Shown: positions 30,546 through 39,845 of the stretch, one piece after another | Position numbering within the stretch: position 1 is the first letter of the stretch | Layout of the letters: every line of letters begins with the position of its first letter | NCBI GenBank assembly: GCA_963575745.1 | Contig: CAUYUJ010004766.1 | Location: 1-64,000 of the forward strand | DNA from: Prorocentrum cordatum | Taxonomy: Eukaryota; Sar; Dinophyceae; Prorocentrales; Prorocentraceae | Direction of reading: 5' to 3' | DNA length: 64,000 nt | Made by a program: the position numbers and the translations under genes | The notes under the pieces: model-generated | Databases searched by the model: none | What the model saw: the letters and a program-made list of their open reading frames with translations, nothing else | Told to the model about the DNA's origin: nothing

Positions 30546-31074
30546 CGCAGAGCTAGTGCCCATGCTCGAGGATCCAGCCAGCAATCACCACCTCACAGAT
30601 CTCGGCAGGGCGCGCCTTGCGCTCCACTTCGCTGTCGGACTTGCTGGCCGCCCTTCAGCAGAGCAGGAGATCAACAGCGGCGTGGACATGGGTGATCAGC
30701 ACTTGGGCTTGACGACTGCCGAGTGGCGCTCAGGGCATCTATCGTCCTCGGTTGCTCCTCATTCACCCAGCCGCCCAACTGTCGACCTCTGAGTTGGGGT
30801 TCAGGGTGGCTGAGAGGGTGATGGGATCGGCCGATGCCGAATATGATCCAGCACGCCCGCCAGTTGTCCCTGCCGCCCTCTCTTGCTCCCGCGGTGCGTT
30901 TGCCTCGCTCTATGAGTGCAGCGCGCAGAAGCGCAGCTGACATCCCAGATTGTTTCGGCCAGGATGCGGGCCAGCCTTCCGATCGCGCACGTGTCTTCAT
31001 CGGAAGGCTGGCCTAGATAGCGCGGGGCAGGCCGCGCCGCGAGGGCAAGGGGTGGTGGTGGATGCGACATCGTT
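30546..31074 (+). other. Unassigned region with a strong hairpin
   Basis: Several medium-length frames overlap on both strands and none has a recognisable product. The main structured element is the 15-bp hairpin at 30969-31013. Confidence 0.4.
30969..31013. repeat. Perfect 15-bp hairpin followed by CTAG
   Basis: GGCCAGCCTTCCGAT (30969-30983) and ATCGGAAGGCTGGCC (30999-31013) are exact reverse complements around a 15-nt loop. The last C begins CTAG (31013-31016), the typical Helitron 3' terminal tetranucleotide. The hairpin-to-CTAG spacing is shorter than the usual ~10 nt. Confidence 0.7.
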
Positions 31075-31089
31075 GTGAGTGCGTGCCGA

Positions 31090-31293
31090 ATGGGCCCAAG
31101 GCGCGAGCTCCAGACCTTGGTGCCGCGGGTCAGCGACCTCATCGGCACCGCGGCGACCTGCCTCGAGGGTGACACCATGTCGAGGATCAAGATCGGCAAG
31201 GACCGCAACCTCCTCAGGGGCAGTGACAAGGTGCTCGCTGACCTTGCTGAGGCTTTCGCCCAGTTGGACGGCCCGCAATATGTGGCGGGCTAG
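31090..31293 (+). CDS. Short unknown coding segment, possible 3' exon
   Basis: 67 codons from ATG 31090, or an exon continuing from upstream, ending in TAG at 31291. The sequence is of normal complexity (RVSDLIGTAATCLEGDTMSR, LADLAEAFAQLD) and reads like a helical protein tail, in contrast to the repeat frames around it. No family was recognised. It could be the last exon of the gene that begins near 30087. Confidence 0.3.
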   Translation: MGPRRELQTLVPRVSDLIGTAATCLEGDTMSRIKIGKDRNLLRGSDKVLADLAEAFAQLDGPQYVAG

Positions 31294-31311
31294 AACATTG
31301 TAAGTGGTGTC

Positions 31312-32081
31312 TGTAAAATGGAGAGCACGAAAAATACAAGGGGGAAGGTGAGGAGGAGGTGGAGGAGGAGGAGGAGGAAGGGCGACAACCGCAGAGCGCC
31401 CCAAGAGACACCCAAGAGGCCCCCAAGGGGCGGCCAGAGGCCCGCCAGAGCGCCCAAAACGCCCCAAGAGACCCCCAAGAAGCCCCCCCAGGGGCTCCAA
31501 AGAGGCGGCCAGAAGTCCTTACCCAGAGGAGGCAAAATATGGGAATCATGATTACCATTTTTTTTGGGGTTCTTTGGTGGGCCGTCTGGGCCTCTTCTGT
31601 GGAATCTTCGAGCTTTCTTGAAGCTCTTTTGGGCTTCCTTGGGATCTCTTGGAGCCCTTGTGTAGGCCCACGCAGGGTTTTTATTAGAGCAATGCTAGGC
31701 TTTTTCGGGGACTTCTCGCGTTCCTTGAGAGCCGTCTTAGGGCTTCTTGAGGTTTCCTATAGTTCTCGTACAGCCCTGCTGGGACTTTGTGGGGATCGCT
31801 CCTCCGCTATTGTTGCTACTGACGCTCGACTGGCTGGTTGTCGTCGTCAACGCGTGACTTCGTGTCCTCTAATCCTTCCGACGCCACCTGGCTGCTCAAA
31901 AGTACGAGGTGATTTCATAGCCCTCGAGGTTTGAAGCAGATATCGGCATATTGATAACAGAGGTGCTCTTGTTAGCCCTTGGATATTTTCATCATGTTGT
32001 TTTCATAGCCATTTAGGTTTGAAGCAGATATCGGCATATTGATCGCAGAGGTGCTCTTGTTAGCCCTCGGAGATTTTCATC
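31312..32081 (+). repeat. Tandem-duplicated 5' module, copy A
   Basis: A direct duplicate of 33381-34148. It begins ATGGAGAGCACGAAAAATAC, then has a GGAGGA run, a CCCAAGAG-type segment and unique sequence. It ends with two ~88-bp sub-repeats containing TTTGAAGCAGATATCGGCAT and copies of the recurrent motif. Confidence 0.9.
31904..32070 (+). promoter_or_regulatory. Recurrent upstream motif cluster in an ~88-bp tandem repeat (copy A)
   Basis: Good copies of AGAGGTGCTCTTGTTAGCCC lie at about 31959-31980 and 32047-32070, with weaker forms (TTTCATAGCC) between. The last copy ends 11 nt before ATG 32082. Confidence 0.6.
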
Positions 32082-32833
32082 ATGACCGCCTGCTCTTCCC
32101 GCGATGGCCGTGTCAAACAGTGCATTACTTTGTCAATTGGAAAAAAGTACTATTGACACATAAACGAACCGTGTGACTGATGCAATTAAAAATTACAAAA
32201 AGATGAGTAAACAAGAAACATCAAATAAAACGAACACAAAATAAGATAACGATTTGATACAAAAAATCAATAAAAAAATAGAAATTCAACATTATTGAAA
32301 AGACCAATGTTTGAGAAAAGTGATAAAGCGAACCAGATAAATGTGAACTACCTCCAGGATGCATTACGAGAGAATTACCCAGCCCTGGTCGGGATTGCTC
32401 CTTACGCAACTGTTCATATCAGGACGAGACATGGGCGTCATTGCTTTTCCTCAGTCGGAGACGGCAGCACGACTCCCAGGGGTGGTACGGGGATCAAGGC
32501 CAGCCTGAGCAACTCTTCGAATCTTTGACACGTGCTTCTGGGATATGTTATGTTCTCTTCGAGAACACCCTGGAAGTTGAGCCTCGCGATTCAAGAGCCT
32601 CCCGGACCGGCATCATGAACCTGTGGGAGCACTGCCAACGACGTTTGCTGTGTCGCGGCTCGACCCTGGCTTTGAAGGGGGATTTTCCAGTGGCGAGCTT
32701 CAACGCCGAAGTTGATCCCCTGCTGTGCGTATTCTCAGAAGCTTGGCTATGGGAAATGGGCATTTGGTACCCGCGACAAGCTTACCTCTTCAACTACCAC
32801 GCGTTGGTTGGCGACAGCGGGAGAAGCGTATGA
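32082..32833 (+). pseudogene. Internally deleted copy of the SF1 helicase gene
   Basis: Starts like the intact gene (MTACSSRDGRVKQ) but carries an AT-rich insertion at about 32132-32327. The homologous segment 32328-32433 matches 34206-34314. It is then joined directly to sequence equivalent to 36884 onward, so about 2,569 bp (34315-36883) are missing, including all nucleotide-binding motifs; the joint has GC microhomology. Frames no longer agree across the junction. The helicase-derived frame continues past the point where the intact copy has TAA, because CAGAAG replaces CATAAG, and ends at 32831. Confidence 0.85.
32132..32327. mobile_element. ~196-bp AT-rich insertion of unknown origin
   Basis: Strongly AT-rich sequence (for example CAATTAAAAATTACAAAAAG) in a GC-rich setting. 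It is absent from the paralogous position around 34195-34206, where about 10 bp stand in its place. I saw no coding potential, no clear terminal inverted repeats and no convincing target duplication. Confidence 0.55.
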
Positions 32834-32927
32834 TGAGCTTTTCTCTACAAACCAGTCTGCCCGAGGTGCCCATGATGGCCCTCGAGTCTCAGCCTTGTCG
32901 TACCTATTGTCTACGAAGAACGATGAC

Positions 32928-33383
32928 ATGTTCCGCCCTGTGCGTAAGCTTCGTGGCGTCAACGAGGACGCCGAGGACTTGTACACGAAGAGTGCAGCAA
33001 CGTTGCGAGACGCCTCTGCACGGCGACAGACCGTGCTCACAGACAAAGAGATGAACACGTGCAAATCGGCGGCGATGGCGGGCGTCACAGCGACTGTATC
33101 AGAACGGGCAGAACGGCAGCCGCTCCGTAATGTCATTTTGACACAGCCTCTGTATCGCCCAGCCTTGCAGAGGGTAGACGCGGACAAGATGCTCATCACT
33201 CTCGGACAGAAGATCTTCGAGAGATTCATGAGCTCGCACGGCTGCGCGTTCATGGACGTTCGCTTTCAGCTTGTCCGCCATAAGTGCGACGAGCTCAACG
33301 TCGGCGGACAGCTCTTCCATAGAAAGCATTGCGGCAGCACTAGAATCGCTGCGTCCATCGTGAGCAGCGTGGACGGCAAATAA
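32928..33383 (+). pseudogene. Truncated copy of the unknown gene at 37377
   Basis: Nearly identical to 37377-37829 (MFRPVRKLRGVNEDAEDLYT). It stops at SSVDGK followed by TAA exactly where the second duplicated 5' module begins. A motif copy (GAGGTGCCCATGATGGCCCT) lies at 32863-32886, as before the intact gene. Confidence 0.75.
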
Positions 33384-34148
33384 AATGGAGAGCACGAAAA
33401 ATACAAGGGGGAAGGTGAGGAGGAGGTGGAGGAGGAGGAGGAGGAAGGGCGACAACCGCAGAGCGCCCCAAGAGACCCCCAAGAGGCCCCCAAGGGGCGG
33501 CCAGAGGCCCGCCAGAGCGCCCAAAACGCCCCAAGAGACCCCCAAGAAGCCCCCCAGGGGCTCCAAAGAGGCGGCCAGAAGTCCTTACCCAGAGGAGGCA
33601 AAAGATGGGAATCATGATTACCATTTTTTTTTGGGGTTCTTAGGTGGGCCGTCTGGGCCTCTTCTGTGGAATCTTCGAGCTTTCTTGGAGCTCTTTTGAG
33701 CTTCCTTGGGATCTCTTGGAGCCCTTGTGTAGGCCCACGCAGGGTTTTTATTAGAGCAATGCTAGGCTTTTTCGGGGACTTCTCGCGTTCCTTGAGAGCC
33801 GTCTTAGGGCTTCTTGAGGTTTCCTATAGTTCTCGTACAGCCCTGCTGGGACTTTGTGGGGATCGCTCCTCCGCTATTGTTGCTACTGGCACTCGACTGG
33901 CTGGTTGTCGTCGTCAACGCGTGACTTCGTGTCCTCTAATCCTTCCGACGCCACCTGGCTGCTCAAAAGTACGAGGTGATTTCATAGCCCTCGAGGTTTG
34001 AAGCAGATATCGGCATACTGATAACAGAGGTGCTCTTGTTAGCCCTCGGATATTTTCATCGTGTTGTTTTCATAGCCATTGAGGTTTGAAGCAGATATCG
34101 GCATATTGATCGCAGAGGTGCTCTTGTTAGCCCTCGGATATTTTCATC
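33381..34148 (+). repeat. Tandem-duplicated 5' module, copy B
   Basis: Second copy of 31312-32081, more than 95% alike by eye, again ending with the two ~88-bp sub-repeats. It supplies the 5' flank of the intact SF1 helicase gene. Confidence 0.9.
33975..34136 (+). promoter_or_regulatory. Recurrent upstream motif cluster (copy B)
   Basis: Copies at 34027-34049 and 34114-34136, AGGTGCTCTTGTTAGCCCTC in both. The last ends 12 nt before the helicase ATG. Confidence 0.6.
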
Positions 34149-35487
34149 ATGACCGCCTGCTCTTCCCGCGATGGCCGTGTCAAACAGTGCAATTACTTGT
34201 TCATAGCGAACCAGATAAATGTGAACTACCTCCAGGATGCATTACGAGAGAATTACCCAGCCCTGGTCGGGATTGCTCCTTACGCAACTGTTCATATCAG
34301 GACGAGACATGGGCACGACGACAAGGTCACGCGTGAATCTGGGAATCATCATTTTCCGGTTCACGTTTGGGCTTATGAGCATCAGTCGAAAACCCACCAT
34401 GTGGTTATTGCAAAGCCGTACGCTGTGCTCGGCAGCAGCGCCACTTGCCTTATAAATGCTTCCGCGAATCAAAGTACCCGCCATGTGAGTGACCCTGCAG
34501 AGCTAACGGAAGCATTCCGAGGATGCCTCGTGGACGCGTTGAGAGTTTTGCACGATTTCAACACAGGACGGGAGTATAGAGGCACCAAACGTAAGTTGTC
34601 CGCGGCGATTGATATATTTGCAGCCAGTACGGTATCTGCGACTGGAAGCACGCGGTTGTTGAAAAATCTGGCAGAAGTGATTCCCGATATGCTAAATTTT
34701 CCGCCTTTGATACCGCTGCGACCGGGTCAGCACAATGGCACTTTGGACGAAGTGCTTCCGCATCTTCAGGCGCAGGTTGCTCAAAAGGCGGTAATAGAAG
34801 CTGTCCATACGTCGTCCTTCCGATACGGACCAGTGGTCGTCGCCACCGACGATAATCCTAAGAAGAATACGACGGAGTTGTTCATCGATAACGAGGCCTT
34901 TCGCAAAGAAACGTTTTCTCATAAGCACAGAATTGTCGGCGTTGTGCCAGCCGCGACGTACGATCAATGGCAGCGAGGAGCGTTTCAAAACCGCCAATTC
35001 GCATATCTCTGTTCGTTTAGACAAGTCGTCGGGCATGGGATGAACAGTGTCACGATACAACCGCCGTTGACCGATCCTGTTTACACGTCGAACAACGCCC
35101 AAGACTCTAATGGCTGCTCTCATGCGGTGATGATACTACTCGGGGACGTACACGAACACGCCCACATCGTGGCGGCTCTGGGGAAAGCCAAGTCGCATTT
35201 AATCCCAAAGTTGCTTGGTGTCAACCCTTCCAGCACCGAGAGCGTGTGCACTTGGCTCGGAGATCCATGCCGCAGGTCAGAGCTCCTTCGTGAAGCTTGC
35301 GCACGTCTGCAGGTGCGGCTGCATGAGAACCAGGCTGAGCACATACTCTCCATTAACAACACCTTGACGGTCATGAATACGTCTGCCTCTGGCACAATCC
35401 GCCCGACCCAAGAGAAACCTTTTACCCGAGCCAAGGGCCCCGAGAAGGAATCATATCCATCAACAATTCCTGGACGAGCGAGCGCAG
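34149..35487 (+). CDS. SF1 helicase, exon 1: unknown N-terminal region and helicase Q-motif
   Basis: Codes about 446 residues. The first ~400 have no recognised domain (for example TDPVYTSNNAQDSNGC, VMILLGDVHEHAHIVAALGK). At the end, LRSELLREACARLQVRLHENQAE resembles the glutamine-containing segment ahead of Walker A in superfamily-1 helicases, and PGRASAG forms the first half of Walker A. The exon ends at GCAG|GCAAGA, a near-ideal GC donor. Joined to the next exon it gives GRASAGKT, a complete Walker A. Exons 1 and 2 total 2,925 nt, an exact multiple of three (974 residues). Confidence 0.75.
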
Positions 35488-35601
35488 GCAAGAACTGCAA
35501 CACATCCACTGCGGTTTCGCATTCCTTTGGTGCGCGCTAGGGAATCATTTTTGATAAGCCTCTTGCCTCGTAGAGGCTCGCGGATTTCTCCCCTGGCGCA
35601 G
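35488..35601 (+). other. Predicted GC-AG intron of 114 nt
   Basis: The donor is AG|GCAAGA and the acceptor TTTCTCCCCTGGCGCAG. It removes the in-frame TAG codons at 35538 and 35571 and restores Walker A. Unlike the Rep-helicase introns it contains no 20-bp repeats. Confidence 0.75.
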
Positions 35602-37187
35602 GAAAAACCTACATGATGGCCGTTCTGGCCGATATGGTGATGCATGTCGCCCCGGCGGACGCGCGCATCGTGATCCTTGCGCCGCAGAATAAGACCGACA
35701 ACAAACTTGTTCGACTTTATGGAGTTGAGTCTCGGAAGCGTATTATGCACACCCGACATATCATGGGACCTGACGGATGGCCCGTTGATCACTTTCAACA
35801 GCAACTCACGGAACTATCACAGGAAACCTTGGCCAGTACCTTCGGCATCTTGCGGCTCGTGGACGAAACCATCAGTTATCTTGTGTCATTGAGCGGCCGT
35901 CGTATGGCTGAGGAATATTGGGAACCTACCCTGCATGCCCTTTTAAGCTTTCGGCATCAGTTCCTGTTCACCGTGATCTACGAGGCGGAGCATGCCGAAC
36001 AGCAGCGGCATCGCGATGCTGTCCGTGTCATTCTCTGCACCTCCGCTTCCTGGCGCAAGATGCTCGCAGGCGATTCAATGTACAAAAAGGCGAGCCATTT
36101 CCCGCATATCGTATTAATGGATGAATGTCAAGCCGATGGCCCCGAGCAAACAGCGGCGGACTTATCTGGTGCAAGCGCCGCAGTGCTGTTCGGGGACACG
36201 TGTCAAGCCATGCATCTTCATCACCACACTTCAGAGCGAGCGCCGTCAAAGGTTCTTGACACCACGGACTTGCGGCCCGACACGCTCACCTTGCACTGGC
36301 ATTGTGTGATGACTTGGCTGGGAAGCTCACGACGCGAGATCGACACCGTGCAGGTGATGACGGACAGAACCTCCTACCGTCTCGGGCGGGTGATAGCAGA
36401 CGCCGTTAAGGCGTCCCTCCCAGAAAGGTTCTGGTTCGACGTTGGCACGGGCGCGTCCGACACGATTCTCGTGCCGATGGCGTACAAGTGTGAGCACGGC
36501 GCTCTGTTGGGCAAGGAGGCGTGGCGTTATTCTGTAGAATCCAGGCCTGAAAGCCACCACCAGGCGAACCCAGAGATATTAGCTGCTCGCACCCCGTTTC
36601 TCCTCGGCGCCACCTTAGTTGCAATCCACATGGTCATCGCGAGGACCTGGCGTGCTGTTCCAAACAAAGTTCTACTCGTAGTCATGTGGTCTTTGAAGCG
36701 ACCCCTGGCCGAGTTCGCGACCTTCGTGCGCAGCATAGCTCCCCGCCTCGCGCGATCGATTCACGAGTCCATGAATTACGGCGGGGACTCGGACTATACC
36801 AACGCGTACTACTGGTTCGATGACGATGAGGGTAGAATCTTGTTCAAGCCTACGCGTTCCGCACAGGGAACAGATTCGTGCGCGTCTTTGCTTTTCCTCA
36901 GTCGGAGACGGCAGCAGGACTCCCAGGGGTGGTACGGGGATCAGGGCCAGCATGAGCAACTCTTCGAATCTTTGACACGTGCTTCTGGGATATGTTATGT
37001 TCTCTTCGAGAACACCCTGGAAGTTGAGCCTCGCGATTCAAGAGCCTCCCGGACCTGCATCATGAACCTGTGGGACCACTGCCAACGACGTTTGCTGTGT
37101 CGCGGCTCGACCCTGGCTTTGAAGGGGGATTTTCCAGTGACGAGCTTCAGCACCGAAGTTGATCCCCTGCTGCGCGTATTCTCATAA
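35602..37187 (+). CDS. SF1 helicase, exon 2: ATPase core
   Basis: Continues with GKTYMMAVLADM, then VILAPQNKTDNKLV (motif Ia region), Walker B HIVLMDECQA (about 36105-36134), GDTCQ as motif III (about 36196-36210), AQGTDS (motif V-like) and ESLTRASGICYVLFEN (motif VI, about 36967-37014). This is a superfamily-1 helicase of the UPF1/AAA_11 type; DNA versus RNA preference cannot be told. The reading frame is intact. It ends at TAA 37185, which is CAG in the duplicate copy, so the end may be a mutation or the last codons may lie in an unrecognised intron. It lies about 190 nt before an unknown gene. Confidence 0.8.
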
Positions 37188-37311
37188 GCTTGGCTATGGG
37201 AAATGGGCCTTTGGAATGCCCGCGACAAGCTTACCTCTTCAACTACCACGCGTTGGTTGGCGACAGCGGGAGAAGCGTATGATGAGCTTTTCTCTGCAAA
37301 CCAGTCTGCCC

Positions 37312-37335
37312 GAGGTGCCCATGATGGCCCTCGAG
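37312..37335 (+). promoter_or_regulatory. Recurrent upstream motif between the helicase and the next gene
   Basis: GAGGTGCCCATGATGGCCCT, 42 nt before ATG 37377. The duplicate at 32863-32886 is identical. It may mark a promoter or the 3' end of an intron that would fuse the two reading frames. Confidence 0.5.
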
Positions 37336-37376
37336 TCTCAGCCTTGTCGTACCTTTTGTCTACGAAGAACGATGAC

Positions 37377-38255
37377 ATGTTCCGCCCTGTGCATAAGCTT
37401 CGTGGCGTCAACGAGGACGCCGAGGACTTGTACACGAAGAGTGCAGCAACGTTGCGAGACGCCTCTGCACGGCGACAGACCGTGCTCACAGACAAAGAGA
37501 TGAACACGTGCAAGTCGGCGGCGATGGCGGGCGTCACAGCAACTGTATCAGAACGGGCAGAACGGCAGCCGCTCCGTAATGTCATTTTGACACAGCCTCT
37601 GTATCGCCCAGCCTTGCAGAGGGTAGACACGGACAAGATGCTCATCACTCTCGGACAGAAGATCTTCGAGAGATTCATGAGCTCGCACGGCTGCGCGTTC
37701 ATGGACGTTCGCTTTCAGCGTGTCCGCCATAAGTGCGACGAGCTTCACATCGGCGGACAGCTCTTCCATAGAAAGCATTGCGGCAGCACTAGAATCGCTG
37801 CGTCCATCGTGAGCAGCGTGGACGGTAAACCGTCGGAACTTTTACATCTGTATTTCGCGATGGAGCTGCCGCACCAGCACAATCTGCAGGCAAACTTGCT
37901 CGCTCGGGTAAAGGGCTTGCAGATGGCAACGAGCGTTGCTGCCGAATTCTGCGACTTTGCTGCGAGCCCGATGTTTTGCTTGAAGTTGCCTGCTGGCAAC
38001 GACGGTGCAGCTGCGCAGCATGAGTGGACCTCATTTGACGGACCCATAGCAAGGCCGCACAGGTGGGTTGTGCAATCCCGTTCGGGGGGTCCAGACGTCC
38101 TAAAAGACGATTTCACCGCGCTGCTGCAAGCTGTACAGAGTCATCATTTAGACACTACCAGCCATGCTGGGTTTATTTTATTCGCGCATCCTTTTTTCGC
38201 CGCTTTCCCTGAGCTGTCCCTTTCGTGCAGAGGCTGGTTGCGTCTCTCTCGGTAA
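37377..38255 (+). CDS. Unknown protein downstream of the SF1 helicase
   Basis: About 292 residues from ATG 37377; the frame is also open back to 37203. No family was recognised. It has mixed composition with Cys, His and Met scattered (CAFMDVRF, GGQLFHRKHCGS), a predicted helical N-terminus and a hydrophobic C-terminal stretch (FILFAHPFFAAFP). A partial duplicate lies at 32928-33383, and conservation between the copies is high. It could be a separate gene or a 3' exon of the helicase. TAA 38253 is the end. Confidence 0.55.
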   Translation: MFRPVHKLRGVNEDAEDLYTKSAATLRDASARRQTVLTDKEMNTCKSAAMAGVTATVSERAERQPLRNVILTQPLYRPALQRVDTDKMLITLGQKIFERFMSSHGCAFMDVRFQRVRHKCDELHIGGQLFHRKHCGSTRIAASIVSSVDGKPSELLHLYFAMELPHQHNLQANLLARVKGLQMATSVAAEFCDFAASPMFCLKLPAGNDGAAAQHEWTSFDGPIARPHRWVVQSRSGGPDVLKDDFTALLQAVQSHHLDTTSHAGFILFAHPFFAAFPELSLSCRGWLRLSR

Positions 38256-38454
38256 GCGTGACACTGCTGCTTGTTCGGAAGCCGCCGTTGCTACTTCGCT
38301 TCGAACAGCTTTGAGTACTGCAGTATAAAACAGCGGAACGGAGTGGCCTGGCCTCGCGCGGCTGCACTCGGAGCGGTTCGGCTTGCGCGGTGGAGTACTC
38401 ACGCATTTTTGTATTGTTCGTGTGAGGATGAGGACAGATACCGTATTCAAGGCT
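38256..38454 (+). other. 3' flank, no gene seen
   Basis: Moderately GC-rich unique sequence leading into an inverted array. No RNA gene or terminator structure was recognised. Confidence 0.4.
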
Positions 38455-38820
38455 CTGTGGGGTGCCGTGCTCTGTGGGGGTCTGCCGTGCTCCTGTGGGG
38501 GTCTGCCGTGCTTCTGTGGTCTGCCGTGCTCATTTGGGGTCTGCCGTGCTCGTGTGTAGTCTGCCGTGCTCCTGTGGGGTCTGCCGTGTTCCTGCGTGGT
38601 CTGCCGTGCTCCTATGTGGTCTGCCGTGTTCCTGTGTGGTCTGCCGTGCTCCTTTGGGGTCTGCCGTGCTCCTGTGTGGTCTGCCGTGCTCCTGTTCTGC
38701 CGTGCTCCTGTGTGTTCCGCCGTGCTCCTGTGTGTTCTGCTGTGCTCAATGTTCTGCCGTGTTCCTGTGGGGTCTGCCGTGCTCCTGTGTGTTTTGCCGT
38801 GATCCTGTGCATTCTATGCG
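38455..38820 (-). repeat. 20-bp array in reverse orientation
   Basis: CTGCCGTGCTCCTGTGTGGT units, about 17 copies. This is the only long array in the window wholly in the reverse orientation, and it marks the start of the right-hand repeat arm. Confidence 0.93.
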
Positions 38821-38867
38821 TGTGCGTGCGTGCGTTGAATTTGTGCACGTGTGTCCGTTCGAGGTGA

Positions 38868-39234
38868 TACGTGGCACTGCTGTGGTATGCCGTACTAAAA
38901 ACGTGGAATATCTCATAAGCCCAGGGGACAAAAGGACGCTTCCCGTTCTTGTCCGGTCAGGTTCCCCAAAATGGCCATTTCGCTCGAGACATCCTCGAAA
39001 AATCGAGGTGTTGGAGGCTATCGTTTAAGACGTCTTATGTTAAAAATGACGGTTTCGCTCGAGACATCCTCAAAAAATCGGGATGTTGAAAAATATCAAA
39101 AATTTTTGTTATGCATGAAAAATGAGCGTTTCGCTCGAGACATCCTCGAAAAAATGAGATGCCGACAGAGGTGTTTTACAACCTCTTATGTTAAAAATGA
39201 CGTTTTCGCTCGGGACGTCCTCAGAAAATGAGCA
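38868..39234 (+). repeat. ~98-bp connector and CTCGAG block
   Basis: 38868-38964 duplicates 5764-5863; 38965-39234 is a four-unit TTTCGCTCGAGACATCC block. Confidence 0.9.
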
Positions 39235-39845
39235 GGAGCTCGGCAGGCGGAAAAAAAGGAGCACGGCAGACCACACAGGAGCACGGCAGACCCCACAAGA
39301 GCACGGCAGACCACAAAGGAGCACGGCAGACCAAAGAGACGACACAAGGAGCACAGCAGATCCCGCAGGATCACGGCAGACACCATCACGAGCACGGCAT
39401 ATCCCAAAAGATCACGGCAACCACAAAGCCACTGCAGACCACAACAAGAGCGACCGGCATACTCTCACAGGAGCACGGAGACCCCACAAGGATCACGGCA
39501 GACCCCACAGGATCACGGCAGAACCACAAGGAGGCACGGCAGACCACAGGAGCACGGCAAACCTTGACACAGGAGACGGCAGACCACACAGGAGCACGGC
39601 AATCCCCACAGGAGCACGGCAGACCGCGCGCAGGTACAACATAAACGCGCCTTTTGTTGTACCCCGAACGCCGCTGGCGTTTCCCCCACAGGAGCACGGC
39701 AGACCCCACAAGCTCGCGGGAAACCCCAAATGAGCACGGCAGACCACAGGAGCACGGCAGACCACACAGGAGCACGGCAGACCACACAGGAGCACGGCAG
39801 ACGCCACAGGAGCACGGCCGACCGCGCAGGAGCACGGCCGGCGCC
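39235..39845 (+). repeat. 20-bp array with hairpin module
   Basis: Forward units with the GGTACAAC/GTTGTACC-type module near 39630-39662. The stretch 39380-39560 is rich in indels compared with 42500-42720 and 44350-44560, which are otherwise the same sequence. Confidence 0.92.

Noticed and set aside
35370-35573. Alternative intron of the SF1 helicase (GT donor at 35370, acceptor at 35573)
   Set aside because: It keeps the frame but gives FSPGAGKT, lacking the first Walker A glycine. The 35488-35601 GC-AG choice gives a perfect motif.
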